This document shows, piece after piece, positions 11,959 through 24,413 of a DNA stretch of 64,000 bases. Positions within the stretch are counted from its first letter, which is position 1, and every line of letters begins with the position of its first letter. The DNA is from Kryptolebias marmoratus (taxonomy: Eukaryota > Chordata > Actinopteri > Cyprinodontiformes > Rivulidae). The notes beneath the pieces are model-generated. The model ran no database searches, was not told where the DNA came from, and saw nothing but the letters and a program-made list of their open reading frames with translations. The position numbers and the translations under genes were made by a program. The stretch spans positions 11,796,134 to 11,860,133 of the forward strand of contig NC_051441.1 of NCBI RefSeq assembly GCF_001649575.2, given 5' to 3'.

Positions 11959-12721
11959 TATTTTTTGGTTTAAATCATGCCTGAAAAGCAGAAAAGCATC
12001 CCTTCAATAAATTCTAGGGCTTTAATTTAAACATAAATGATTTTAACAGTGAAGTTATTTTTTTAATAAAAACATCTGTGACTTACACCACCTGATTGTG
12101 TCAGAGATTTTAAACATGTTACATACGTGTTAACACATCAACCTGAAAGAATGACGACATAAGCTGTGATGATCCCAACACTCTTCCCCACTGCAGTAAA
12201 TTTTTTAAACCGTGTTCAGCTTTCCTCTCTGGCTGGAGCACAAAAAAACACAAACACATCCGCTCATTTCCACTCCCTTATCACACCCACATACACACAA
12301 CACGATGATAAATCATTCATTTAGTGGCACATGAAATAAGAAATTGTGTCATTTTACTTGCTGCCTGGCTGAATCCAATCCCTTCCCTCAATACTGGTAA
12401 TAAGAAATTATGCAGATCTGCAAATCTTTCCCCCAAACCCCTTGCTTCTGGAAACTCGGCAGCCACTTGTGGAGGCGGAATAGAAAAATGCAGAGGGAAA
12501 CAAATAAAATGAGCAATGTGGAGGAAATGACACACTTTCTATGTGCCCATGGAGAAACATTATGTGAGTAAAACTTTGTATCTGTTCAGGTCCAGGAAAT
12601 GATCCCTGATTGGTCTTTTTGTCTTATTGGAATCAGAAAGCAATTGCTGTGCGATCAATGCACTGTTTCTACATCATAAAACAGAAATAGAGTATTCCTC
12701 CACTTAATAAGACTTCATACT
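11959..12721. other. Intergenic, no gene seen
   Basis: AT-rich, with opposed overlapping short frames at 12317-12535 that carry no known domain. No element recognised. Confidence 0.5.
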
Positions 12722-13260
12722 GAAGGGATAGTAAAGATCTTTTGAGGTAAAAAGGTTTTGAACAATTATTATCTTACTTGTTAGAAAACAAAACAACCAG
12801 ACTTCTCTTTAGCAGTTCACTTCTCATCCGAGACGTTTTCTCAGTTTTGTTGAGAGAAGTTGAGAATAATTTTGTCTTGATTGACAAGTTAACTGCTCGT
12901 TTGACAAGACTAAGCTGGATTGTTGCCATCTTAAAATAAATCCAACCTCAAAAAATTCATGTGAGTGCTGTTTTACAGACGTTTACATCACTGTTAGTTT
13001 CACTGTTATTCTGGCAAAAGTTTGATATTCCTGCAGGAAGTACCCCAGGCTGCACTGGAAGTGCTACAGCTAGCTGCTGTTGTCACTATTTGGGCTACCA
13101 AATAACCATATGATTCTATGTAAAAATATGTAACGAGAAATTGCCAAACAGGTCAAGGTTTTGTCAGAATAAACTTTTTTTTTTTTCTAACTGATATTGC
13201 TCAAAGAGCTATCAACAGGTAAGATGTTAATTGTTCATAACCAAACTGTTCCTTTAACAA
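12722..13260 (+). repeat. Family A, near full-length copy
   Basis: Left terminus near 12725 (AAGGGATAGTAAAGATCTTT), then TTATCTTACTTGTTAG. The internal core near 13035 reads GCAGGAAGTACCCCAGGCTG, followed by GTGCTACAGCTAGCTGCTG. The right arm has AAAGAGCTATCAACAGGTAA at about 13204, and the copy ends near CTGTTCCTTTAA. The arms are inverted relative to each other, as in a non-autonomous cut-and-paste element. No coding sequence is present. A splice-donor-like CAGGTAAGA lies at 13216-13224. Confidence 0.75.
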
Positions 13261-15384
13261 TAACATATTAATATTTTGTTAGATTCTTTTAACGACAATC
13301 AAGAATCTAAAAAGGCATATTTCTTTTTTTCATTGCATCTGCAGGGCAGGTGACACTGGCCCTTTAACAGTAGGAGTTGATCCAGTCATAAAAGCCTAAA
13401 TAACATAAAACAGCAGTGTGAGGATGAGGGGCAAACAAGAGAGAAGATGCATGAATTATTTTTCTTCCAAGCCTCCTGCATTCCCGTGCAGCCGTGTAGC
13501 TCCTGTCCGGACCGAATCCAGCATTTAACCAGCACCAACTAAAGCCTTCCAGCACCGTATCGCTTCAGGTCCGTGGCCTCTCCATCCACAGCCTATTAGC
13601 GCAGGCAGGGCCCATCACCCAGCTCACCCATGCATGTGATGGACCCTCTGTAATACAAATTGTCTGCACCACTTACAGCAGCTCCACCAGAGAGCAAACA
13701 TGACAGCCATTAATTGGCATGGCCCTCAGAGTGGGACAGGCTTCAGGACGGAGGGAGATCCCGCTGCTCACTGGAGGGAGAAACAGCAGAGCTGGAGGGA
13801 GGAGGAAGTTTGAGACGAGTCACAAAGGATGGAGAGAAAAGGAGCAAAGGAGCAGTCATTAGGAGGATTGAACAAAGTTGTTGGAGTGGACAGAAGAGGC
13901 TTAACAAAAACTGAGGTAGAAGAAAATCTATAGAATGGAGTCAGAATTCTTTACAAAGTAAATGAAGTCAGGAAAACATTTATTCGCCACAAGCTGAACA
14001 AGTAACATAAAAGTAAAGATTTTGTGTGTGTGTGTACTGCTAAACAAAACTAGACTTCAAAACACTCTGAGCTCAAACATAAAATGAGTTCTAACTGAAA
14101 GTTTTAGTTCATGTCAACAAAATGAAACCTCAGCTGTTAAAAAGTACAACTTAGGTCAAATTAACAAAGCTTTTCTGAAATTGATTTAGGAAAAAAAAGG
14201 TTTTACAGTTTAATATAAACGGTACAGATAAATGTGATAATAAATCTAATATTTTCATCCTCTAAACAAGCAACATTTAAACCCAAAGTCTTGTTTACAT
14301 TTCATTAACATGGCACATTATGATAAAGACCAAACAGATTCAAATAAGAGAGTTTGTTTTCTATTTTAGCTATTTAAGAATATAAAACAATATACATCAT
14401 TCTGTTCAATACACTGGAATAAAAGTATTGGTTCATTTTTATAGAGAAGCTGGGTCAAATTTGGTCAAACTAACCCAGCCTCTGATCCATCAGCTTTATA
14501 AAAGTAACCAGCAGGTTATACTGTAGTGTAGTTTGCCTCAGTAATCAGGTTGACAGGCTTGCATTTCTCTTTATATGTACGATACTAAAAACAATAATTA
14601 TCTTTTCTAAGCTAAGTGTGTGAGTCACATCTTCTAAACTAATCCCAAATGCAAAGGAAGTCACGGTTTTCCAAATCATCGTGTTTTTTTTCCTTCGATT
14701 TTGTCTTTTTCTTTTTGAGTCATGATGTTGCACATTTTCATCTGTAAAGGAGATGAAGGAGTCTTTAGAGGGAAGCCACTGAAAATGTGGCATTTCTTAA
14801 TAACACCTTTGGAGATGGACCGCACATAATTTTCTAGAAGTAATGAAATTTGTAAAAAATAAATAAATAAATAATGCAAAACTGACAAAGACTATTGTAC
14901 TCTGCTTTTTTGCATTAAAAAATGTTATTGAAAGACCTTTACTGCCTTTAGATTTTCAGACTAATACAAAGTAGAAAAGAAAGAACTGACAAAAGAGAGT
15001 CAGATTTATGGGACATTGTCTTTTTTTTAGATAAATAAATGTGTTTCATTGTATTCCTTAATGCAGTCGTCTCACCTGATCCAGGTGATGAGGCAAACAA
15101 AGGTCTGTTTGTGTAAAAGATCTTCATATTTTTGTGGTCAGACATAAAGTTACGTTCTTATTTACGTTTGCAGTGTTTTGTGCTGTCTCTCTTTAAACAT
15201 AGTGCCACTAATGTGTAACTAAAAAAGCCTGAAAAGGTCAAAGGTTACTGTTTATGAGTGGCACAGAGAACAACAAATTTGGGAAGACCTCTGGAAAAAA
15301 AACAAAATCTGAAAAACAAAATAAAAAAAACTACAATCAGGTAATCCAGGAACATACATGCTTTTAAACTCATTAAAATTAACT
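13261..15384. other. Intergenic with a candidate regulatory island
   Basis: No gene. The segment 13440-13740 is GC-richer, unique in the window and includes a TAAT-containing phrase CAGCCATTAATTGGCATGG. It may be conserved non-coding DNA, which cannot be tested here. The rest is AT-rich with a short (GT)n at about 14022-14033. Confidence 0.4.
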
Positions 15385-15622
15385 TTCCTTGAAGGAATGC
15401 ATATCGCCCGCCACCTTGCATGCCAACATTTTAAACAAAGACCTGTTAGCAGTCAGGGTCTTCTTTGAGGATTACTCTCAGCTACTACCACACCAAAGTT
15501 TAGCTCTATATCTATAAAATTACCTGAGTTAAAGCCATTTGTGGCAGCCATCTTGGATTGGTTTGACTCCAGACTCCATCAGTTTTAGATCCAATGATTT
15601 TATTCTCAGAGTTTCTCTCAGA
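15385..15622 (-). repeat. Family B copy, reverse orientation
   Basis: Begins with CCTTGAAGGAATGCATATCG and CCCGCCACCTTGCATGCCAA, then CAGCTACTACCACACCAAAG and GGCAGCCATCTTGGATTGG. These are family B phrases in reverse orientation and in the usual order. No coding capacity. Confidence 0.7.
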
Positions 15623-15644
15623 TCTGTCCACTGGTTCATGAGCT

Positions 15645-15666
15645 CACACACACACACACACACACA
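15645..15666. repeat. (CA)n microsatellite
   Basis: About eleven CA units in a row, with a second shorter run just downstream at about 15674-15684. Confidence 0.9.
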
Positions 15667-15838
15667 TAAAAACCACACACACACAAGCAATTACATGAAT
15701 GCCTGATTTTCATGGTGGGGGTAGAAACAATCACAGTGCTTTTATAGTGTTGAACAGCTTTAAACTCAAATCTACTGTATGTACAATTTAAAGTATTATG
15801 GCAAAATAAAAGAAGACAACTGTAATTTTTAAAAGACA

Positions 15839-15854
15839 ACAGCAGGGGGCAGTG
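15839..15854 (+). promoter_or_regulatory. CTCF-like motif
   Basis: ACAGCAGGGGGCAGTG matches the core of the vertebrate CTCF motif on the plus strand. The similar site at 9.9 kb is on the minus strand. Motif match only; occupancy is unknown. Confidence 0.35.
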
Positions 15855-16989
15855 CAAGACTAAACTTCTCAGTGGCTCGTGACTGAGATTATCTGTCTTT
15901 TTATAGATATAAAAAAAACTAATTCTCATATCTGACACAAAGAGCTTTGAGGAGATTGTGTCCTTGAGCTTTTGTTATATTTTCTGATAAAGCTGAAGAT
16001 GTGTCCGACACGACCCCCTGCCTTAACGTCATCTCTAATAACCAATCATCACCCAGAGGAAATTTCTCCACATGTGCTCAGATTCTTCCCTATTAGATAC
16101 AAAAAAAACACATCATAAAACAAATATGCTTCCAGTCTTATGGATAAGCAGCAGTGGCTTCACTGTTTTTATGCAGCATTCATACGCACATGAAGTTAAT
16201 CAAAACATCGTATTCACGGGTAGGTAAACAACAAGTTGATGCAGTCTCACACACACTGCATCGTTACACACACGCACACACACAGATCGAGAGAGTTCTG
16301 TAATCTCTTAATCTCTCCAGTGAGAATCAGTTGGATTGTGCAGAAGAGAAAATAGAGCTGTTTGAGCTCAGGTGTGTCTGTGAACTGCTTTGATGAGGCG
16401 TGTATGAGTGTGTGTTTGTGTACTGAGCTTCACCAAAAGGCCCTTTGGGGTGAAAAGCCTTTCACACAATGAACTCAACGAAACAAGAAGGAGCCAAAAG
16501 CACAATTTGTACAGCGGAGTTGTTTCGGTTTGGAGGGAAAGTGATCGGAAATCATCAGAGGGAAGTTCGATTGTGACATGCGAAGATGGAGAAGCATGAA
16601 ACTGGAAAGAACGCTGGAATTTTTTTAAATATATACATATAAAACGATCGTATTCAGAATTTAATTTAGTGTTTGCTGCTCTCGCTGCTGCAGTCTGCAT
16701 GTAGATGCTTCTGGCGAACGTTGGCGCACAAGGACTCCAAGTGATGCGAAAGAAGTCACAAAGGAGCTTGTTTTACATTAATATTGATTCTACACATCCC
16801 ATATCCCTGTTCTTGGCAGTCCTATAAATAGTGTCAACACAGCAAAGCTATTTCCAAATAAGTGCGGATATTCACTACTACACAACTAGAACTGTATTTG
16901 CAGCAGTTCTAGTTGCCAAGAAACAACTGTGCGCGCAGCAAGAAAACGTTTAACGTACAACCGTCTCAGGCAAAGTTTCTGCAGAAGAA
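15855..16989. other. Intergenic, no gene seen
   Basis: Short CA runs near 16248 and 16268. Opposed open frames at 16368-16700 show no recognisable domain. Confidence 0.5.
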
Positions 16990-17740
16990 TCGCTTCAGTT
17001 TACTTGAATCTCATTCTTCTGTGATGCAGACCATCTTTATTTGATTGACTGGACATCCATGAGCGTTCACTCTGACGAGAAACGTAAGCACAGGAAAGGA
17101 ACGGTCTAACTGAAAGCTGTTTGGTACCCATGCAGACCAGTAACGGGGTACAGAAACGATTTGATTTGCAAAAAGCTGGCACTCCTGGAACAGTAAGTAG
17201 AGTCATGGTGAACCGTGAGAGACAGAAGATGTCTCGAAGGCGGGTTAGTATTACCAGTATTTGACAATGTTTACTAGGGGTACGGTGGTGGGTTTGCATG
17301 AAGCTGGTTGATCTTATCTGGCATGTGTGGAGTACAGATGTCGGAACTAAAACCCCACCAAGGGAGCCAAGCATAACAGAACCCCATGACATTTATACCT
17401 GCCCTACAAACACAGATGCTGGGCTCTTTAAAACATCACGCGTTTTCCTGCACCGTGTCTCAGAGGCTCCGGGTTCACCATCCCGTAGGTTGCCGTTAAC
17501 ATCAGAGTACAAATGGCTGCATTAGGAGTGGAACCACGGCCAGGAGTTGTTGGACTGGTGACAAGTGGCATCGTCTCGTGCTGAGGAATGAATCTGAGGA
17601 CCACTGGGTGTGTAAGACAGTGCAGCGGGGGAGTGGACCAGTCCTGGAAGTGAAGTGGATACACATTCCGGGCGTCATGGTGGGAGGAGCAGAGTTCCAA
17701 GCTTTCAAACTTTTTTTGGAATTGAAAAAAGTTCCTCAAA
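16990..17740. other. Unassigned GC-richer, low-stop segment
   Basis: This 750 bp stretch is GC-richer than its surroundings. Several long frames overlap on both strands (minus 17000-17392 and 17428-17739; plus 17298-17525 and 17578-17766). A decayed mobile-element coding region is possible, because frames look shifted rather than random, but I could not align any to a transposase or reverse transcriptase with confidence. Confidence 0.3.
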
Positions 17741-19799
17741 GTGAAAAAAGGGACGTCATCAACTAACAGAAAAGAAGTCTAGCCGTCTTGTTTTTAAACT
17801 CTTAGGATTAGCAGCTGAATTCACTTTGTTCCAGCCCCTTGGCGGTGCCACACCCCGCTCACTAAACCAGCAGCGCTCCGGGTGCTTCCTTTGTCTGTCA
17901 GTGGCTTTTTATGGTTTGAAACAGATGCAGAGAGACCTCACCCACATCTTAGCTAGAGGTGATGAGGGAGACGCTGCTGTAATAATGACTTATTTGTGCT
18001 CGAAATTGCTTCACTAGAAGGAAAATGTATCTGTAACATATGGAACCGTGGGCAGCTGATGAAATGCATTCAGTACTTGGATAACAAGGGGCAATTTTAT
18101 GGAAATTAAAAAGTAGGATTTTGTCTTTATAGAAAATTGACGGAACATCTCCCAAAGAAAAAGCATGTTCAAAATGAACAACAGCTTCTGTGAAATCCCA
18201 CTGCTTACATTTCTGACAAATTATCTTCAAGACAGAGATAAATGCATAAATTAGTTTTTTTGTACCTTTGTGTGAGTGTTGATAGATTTGTGGATGATCA
18301 TTTAAAACTCAATTTGTCACATCTAATCAGCTCTGCAACACCAAGAAAATCTGGTTAAACTTTTTATTTATTTGTTTATTTATTTGTTTTTGCTGAATTC
18401 AGATGAGGAAAAACAATGTTGTTGTTTTTTTTTGCCTCTGAGTCAGAAATCAAGTCTAGTGTTTATTGCAAAACAGGAAGGAGATTAAACAGATTTCAAA
18501 GGAGAAGGTGGGGGGAGAGGGGAGGACAAAATGATATTTCATGACACGACACTAAAACAAACAGGGAAAAAAAAAAAAAAAGAAATAGAAGCCATGTTTG
18601 GATGCTTGCATTTTTCCGCGTGCGCTGAAATCAAAGGGTCTTTGAGGCGGTGGAAATGAATCTGCATCGAGGCCTTCGGTTCTTTAAGCCAGAGAGTGTT
18701 GCGTTGCCATGGAAACGCCTGTTGAACCAAGGTTTTATGAATTTTTCAGTACCCCTCCCTCCCCCCTTTCCTTGTTTCTTTTTTCTTTTTTTTTTTCTTT
18801 AACCCAACCACTTGGGATCTTTTCATAATACCCCCTCACAACGTACGCAACTTCTCACGGAGAACAGAGGTATCCAGTCTCTCGTAAATTGGCCAAAGTG
18901 GCTCTGTGTCTTCATGGCATGCAGAGAGTATCAGGTGGAAGGAATCTGCAGGACCCGAAACGAAAAAAAAAAAAAACCCAGCAAGCAGGAATAAACGCTG
19001 AGAGGTCGAGCAAATATCGTGCATGCTAAAAGACATCTGCTCAGCAGCTGGGAGAGACAAACACAGACATCTCCAACAACCGTCTTGGGGTTTTTTGTTG
19101 TTGTTTTTTTGCTTTTCCCTCTCAGCTGACCATGACCTCTGGGTTAATTGCAACAAATGTGCTTTCCTTTAAAAATGTCAAAAAGTAGATTCTCTGCTCC
19201 GCCTTAAATGGGAGAAATGATCGAATTAAGTCAAAGGAAGAACGAGGGGAACTTTGTATAAATGTTGGGAGAATAAATTCACAGGTTAGTGGGATGATTG
19301 TGACAGGAATGCAGACCGCAGAATCAATATTTCAGGTCGGAGGAACAGTGATGGGAGGCACTAGAGGTCCCACTGTTGTCAGGCATGCACAGAAACATGT
19401 TGGCAGCGCCGCTTGTTACTTTAGGCTGTTATACCTTATCACACAAAAAGATTCGAGCTGTGTGTCTTTAAGGGAGGACAACGTGTTCAGCCTCATTATG
19501 GTGTCATTCCGTGGTTCTCTTTTTCCGGCTAACAGTGAGTTTATTTTAATGCACGAAGCCAAAAAAAAAAAAGTTGGGTTTTGTGGCTCCAGGCGCACAT
19601 TAGGACAGCAGTGGACTGCTCTGTGCTTTCCTGCAGATGTCTGCCATACGGATCACTCTCTCATACAAGTTTTATGGAGTTCCAGTGTGCTCATGTGGAA
19701 GGTTTTTTTTTTTTTTCCAGCAAACAATGCAATCATACAAACAAATATTCTGCAGAACTTCCACCAACAAAACAAAACGAACTAACAAACAGGCAATGA
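17741..19799. other. Intergenic, no gene seen
   Basis: AT-rich with poly(A) and poly(T) runs near 18565, 18781, 18963 and 19705. A 163-codon frame at 19294-19785 contains homopolymer-coded stretches and no known domain, so it is left uncalled. Confidence 0.5.
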
Positions 19800-20345
19800 A
19801 TGGTCAGTATCTTACCTGTCATAGATGGCTCTTTAACTGACCTCAAATTAGAGAAATTGAGTTTAATTCTGACTGGACTGACAAGTTATTGGGTAGTTCG
19901 AATGAGGTAAAGACTAAAGTGGGCTAAAGTCTGAAAACTTTGATAGCGTTTTGAATGAATGCTGTTTTATGAACTACTACACTGCTGTCAGATTCACATA
20001 TGACTACCGTAATCATCCAGCAGGAAGGTGCTACAGTTAGTTGCTGCTGCTGTTTGTGTCCGCAAATAACTACAAAATAAGTAAATAGCCACATAATGCA
20101 AAACTGATGTTGATCAGGTTGATAAATCTCATTCACATGAACCGCTGGGAGATTTTCAGAGTTTGAAGCTGTTTTAGGCAGACAGCAAACCACTTCAGAC
20201 TTGTCCCCGCTCAGACTAGCCGTTAGCGCATCACTCCGTTCAGAATAAGCTTTATTTCTCCAAAGCAAGGTTATTCAAAAAACTATCTACAACGAGTAAG
20301 ATAATAATCGGCCGTGCTCTTTCCACTGAACTCCACTTTTCACAT
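19800..20345 (+). repeat. Family A, near full-length copy
   Basis: Left arm AGTATCTTACCTGTCATAGA near 19806, then TTAATTCTGACTGGACTGAC. The core near 20020 reads CAGGAAGGTGCTACAGTTAG. The right arm near 20285 has CTATCTACAACGAGTAAGAT, and the end region has TTTCCACTGAACTCCACTTT. The outermost left terminus is not clear. Here the splice-donor motif of the right arm is broken to ACGAGTAAG. Confidence 0.7.
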
Positions 20346-22686
20346 AACCAAAACAGAAAAAACACACTGTCTTAAAGAAACACTAGATGATATCTTTGTC
20401 TTTTGTTGGTGTTTTGTTTTCTGTCGTTACCAGTCCTTTAGTACATAATATGCACGCTGAGTCCCCTGTTACTTTATGCTGCTTCGTCTTTTAGCAGCTT
20501 CTGACATGACGATAAATTCATACATATGGCTGTTCGTAAGCAGACAGAGATTTGTATTCACAGCCACAGTCCTCCAGCCCACATCTGTATGAGAAGCACA
20601 AGGACCAAAAATCAGCAGGCCTCTCCAGACTTGCTTCAAAACAACAAGTGTCTTATCTTGGCTTTATCAGATATTTTCTCTGAGTCTTCAGCAGTGCATG
20701 GGGTGAGCTCTGTACAATTGTTATTTCTAGAAAAAAAAGCAGACAAAAAATTGACACTTAGTAAGAAGAAAATCAATGTTTGGTCTGTGAGGAGACGTGA
20801 TCGCACGCCTTGTTTGGTCCTGAAGACGTTGTGGCAGCGAACCAGCAGGGTCGGCCGCCTCTGAACTGCATGCAGATTTCCTCACAAAGCAGACGTGGAA
20901 TTTTTTTTATTTTTTTATTTTTTACAGGCGCCCCTCACGCTGCAACATTCAGAGGCAACGTTTTCATTATGAACGCTGAAATGTTTCCCAAAGCCCGAGC
21001 TCAGCTGATTCGCGAGCCCGGCTCACCAGCTCAGCATTCTGGGAAATCCAATTTGGCTTTCATCAAAGGAGCAAGATTTGATTTTGTCGGACAACTCCAC
21101 TTTGCAGAGAGAAAACCTGAAGATCAAACTCAGATGAAGAGACTCTTTTTTGCTACATGCTTTTTATCTTCACATCTGTGAGGGTTTTTTTTTTCAACAT
21201 AAAATTACTTTAAGTAACAATCCTGGAATTGTAGTTAAAAAAAGGTCATACTTAATATTATTATTATTTTATTTTTTACAATGATTGTATTTTTAATAAA
21301 GGCATAAGGAAAATTCCTCTTTTATGTCTGATGAATCAGGACAGCACACAAGTGAAACTGTCTTTAATGATGCTGACATCAGTCAGCATCGACAGGAAGA
21401 GCTGAGGATGAATTTTGGGTGAGCAAAAGAATCAATCGTTTGTTAACTATTGATCAGCTTCCCATTAAAACTGATCAGATGAGTCCATCCCTCTGAATTC
21501 CATTTTGAGTCAAAATCTAACGCCAAGTTCTGGCAGACGCCCTGTCGCTAGCATTCCTCGAAAGAATAGATCGTTTTGGTCAAACCATCAAACAAATGTT
21601 AAGCACAATCTTGTGCAATATTGTGAGTTGTCATGCTCAGAGTAGGCTACTTGAGACTAGTTTGAATTTGTCAAATGGATTTCTTCATCATACAAAATTT
21701 ATAGTGTTGATATAAAAAAAGGGGGAGAATTCTGTGGACGATCCTGTGGGCCCTAACCTCATTTTACAGAAAACTGCAAAGGTGAACATCTTTTTCAGAA
21801 GATAAATTAAGCCTGCTTTTTTTCACCACAGCCAAGTGCAACAGCAGCAGAGTTTCCTCCTTTTTTTTCTCGCTCTGGTGACGGTCTGCAGTCACGTCCT
21901 CCGACCCAGCAGGTAAAAACGTCCAAATGTTGCCGCTCCGCAAACGAATCAGGGCTCAGGCTGGTCACAACATTGTGTCAGAGCAATTAATTTATGTCCG
22001 CTCCACCTCGTAGCTCAATTCCACACCTGACATTTTAGTCTGAAACAAACTAAAAAAATCTGTCACTTCAAGTCGAACGCATTAGTTATGAAAGCATGTT
22101 TAATAAGAGCAATTAAAACTGCAGCTCGAAATGTGGCTCAATTTACTTTGAGCTGTCAAAACAAGTTAAACATGTCCTGTCAGGTCAAAGCTTTTATGCT
22201 TTACACGCTACAAAGGCCTCGTTTATTATGCAGCTACAATCTGAGATCAGGATATGCCACCCTAATATTTAAGGTCTATTGTATTACATTTTCAAATTTT
22301 AGAAAAAAGAGAAATGCTGTTTTAACCTTTTGACCTCCGTGCTCCTCTGGCCTCGACATGTGGCTGCTTATCAGACATGATCGTTAACAAATACTGCCTC
22401 ACTTTTCAAGCGCGGAGCGAATGTGGCACGGATGAGCAACATGACGTTCAGGTTTTCCTGTTTTGGAGCGGTAATTCCGGAGATTTTCTGTGGTAAGCTT
22501 GGATAAACAATGGCTGTGTTCCTGTCCCTGTCAAATCAAAACATGTCCACACAAACACAGGATAAACGTGTTAAAACTGTGTTTTACAGAGACGGTAACA
22601 GCCAAGTTAGAAATAAATGGACCATTAGTATCATTTATGTGTATTTATCAGTAAGTTTTAAATATTCTGTTTGTACAGAGTTAAAT
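20346..22686. other. Intergenic, no gene seen
   Basis: No gene is supported. A 123-codon frame at 20810-21181 has no recognisable domain. The segment 20930-21120 is unique in the window and GC-richer, so conserved non-coding DNA is possible but untested. T runs flank it. Confidence 0.45.
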
Positions 22687-22712
22687 ATTCATTCATTCAT
22701 TCATTCATTCAT
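22687..22712. repeat. (ATTC)n short microsatellite
   Basis: About six and a half tetranucleotide units, just upstream of a family A copy. Confidence 0.85.
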
Positions 22713-22794
22713 CTCACCTAAGTATTGCCGGGGTGGAGCCTTTCCCAGCTTTTACTGAGAGGCGGGGCTCAAAAACACTTTTTATCATCTCTTA

Positions 22795-23190
22795 GATGGC
22801 TGTCATTTTCAAATTACACTAATTATTTTGCCAGAAAAGTGATATTTCTGCAGGAAGTGCCCCAGGCTGCACAGCAAGTGTTACAGCTAGCTGCTGCTGC
22901 CTGTGTTTCTGCTTAAAAAATAACCCTGATTTCTTGTGCAAACAGCCGTGTTACATGAAGCGTTTGCTTGCACCGTTAAAAGTGTTTGGGACGAGAGTTG
23001 TATTAAAACAGCTGCGATCCACTTTGCTCTCAGTTCCACGCAGACTTGCCGTTCGCTCGTCAGCGGGTCAAAGTCAAGTGCCATTTCTTCAAACTGAACC
23101 TGTTCAAAGACTTATCTACAACAGGTAAGATATTAATTGTTCACAACACTTCCAGGGAACTACACCTCAGAAGATCTGAACTAGCTTTTT
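22795..23190 (+). repeat. Family A, 5'-truncated copy
   Basis: Retains the core GCAGGAAGTGCCCCAGGCTG at about 22851, then GTTACAGCTAGCTGCTGCTG. The right arm reads ACAACAGGTAAGATATTAAT at about 23119, with the end region CAGAAGATCTGAACTAGCTT. The left inverted repeat is missing or scrambled. A perfect CAGGTAAGA lies at 23122-23130. Confidence 0.75.
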
Positions 23191-24078
23191 AACACACTGA
23201 TTTGTATTTATGCTGATTTATTTTTGGTGTTCATCCTCGGCTGCAGCTTCAGGTTGTGGTAAAACGTGTCCTGTTTGCTTCAACGATCCTGAGAATGTCT
23301 TCGAGCCGCCTGGAGTCCGTCTCTGGCAGCACGATGCTTACCTTTGTGAACTTATTTACACAACTTCAAGGGAGCTCAAGCTCAGTTTAGACACAAACTT
23401 TTGAAAAACTTTGATGACAATATGCTCAAAGTGAGGAAACATCAGACCTTTGACTGATAAAGTTCTGGCTGCCACATCGCTTTTTGGATCCTCTGTAAAT
23501 TTTTTGCTCACTAAAGGTAAAAAAAAAAAAAACAGTAGCAAGATGTGAGTTTATGCCTAAACTATTGCCTTATGAAGTTGCTACGAGATAATTCTAAACA
23601 CAACCTGACAAAACTCCAATGCTAGCTCTTTGTTTGGCTCTCGAAGTCCCCAGAGAAACAGCTGAATCTTTAACCGTCTGATGCTCTCCTGCAGCTTCAG
23701 ATTTCTGTGTTTTTTTTTCCCAATGAGCAGAACTCATTCGCTCCAAAAAAAAAAAAAAAAGTAAAGAGAAAATGTGCTGCCTGTTGGTGCTGAAAAGCAG
23801 GCTGATGAAAGCTGTGTAAAAGAAACAGTAAAGCTGTCAAGCCTGAAAATCAGCGGGATGTATCTGTGGGAACATGACCGGCACATCAAATATTACACCG
23901 CGGGAGAAATGTTTATTACTGCACGTGGATCTGAGCTGATCCTGCAGAACAAACCTGCCTTCTCACTTAATGCTGACTAGTCTAGCTGATTAATTAATTA
24001 GTCAAATGACTTTAAGAAGTGATCAGAACACAATATGTCAAAACAGCAACAAGGGGCAAAAACAATGTGTCGTTTTAA
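23191..24078. other. Intergenic, no gene seen
   Basis: Long A runs at about 23519-23532 and 23745-23760. Short frames only, none with a known domain. Confidence 0.5.
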
Positions 24079-24413
24079 CAGGTCTGTTAGCAAAATATCT
24101 CATAAACCAGTGGACAGATTTTGATGAATTTCTAATAAAGTAATCACTGCATGAACATCTAGAACTGATTAACATTTGAAGTCAACCCCATTCAAGATGG
24201 CCGCCACAGCTAATGAACTTTAGCAAACACAAAAATGGCTGTAACCTAGTCATTATTCCAGATAACAAGCTCAAATTTGGTGCTGCAGTAGCCAACACTC
24301 ATCCTTAACACATACTCTGAGTGCTAACAGATCGGGGGAAATCTTTGTTCAAAACTTTGGCATGCAAAGCAGCAGGCGGTGTGTATTCCATCGAGGAACG
24401 CTAGCTATGATTA
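24079..24413 (+). repeat. Family B, long copy
   Basis: The best forward reference copy: TGTTAGCAAAATATCTCATA, then ACCAGTGGACAGATTTTGAT, CATTCAAGATGGCCGCCACA, AACACAAAAATGGCTGTAAC, GAGTGCTAACAGATCG and TTCAAAACTTTGGCATGCAA in order. It ends near GAGGAACGCTAGC. No coding sequence or clear terminal inverted repeats. Confidence 0.8.

Noticed and set aside
17000..17740. Tc1/mariner or other transposase coding segment
   Set aside because: Phrases resembling transposase blocks could not be kept in a consistent frame or aligned with confidence, so it is listed only as unassigned.
19294..19785. 163-codon plus-strand frame
   Set aside because: Contains homopolymer-coded runs and no domain, and it is overlapped by other open frames.
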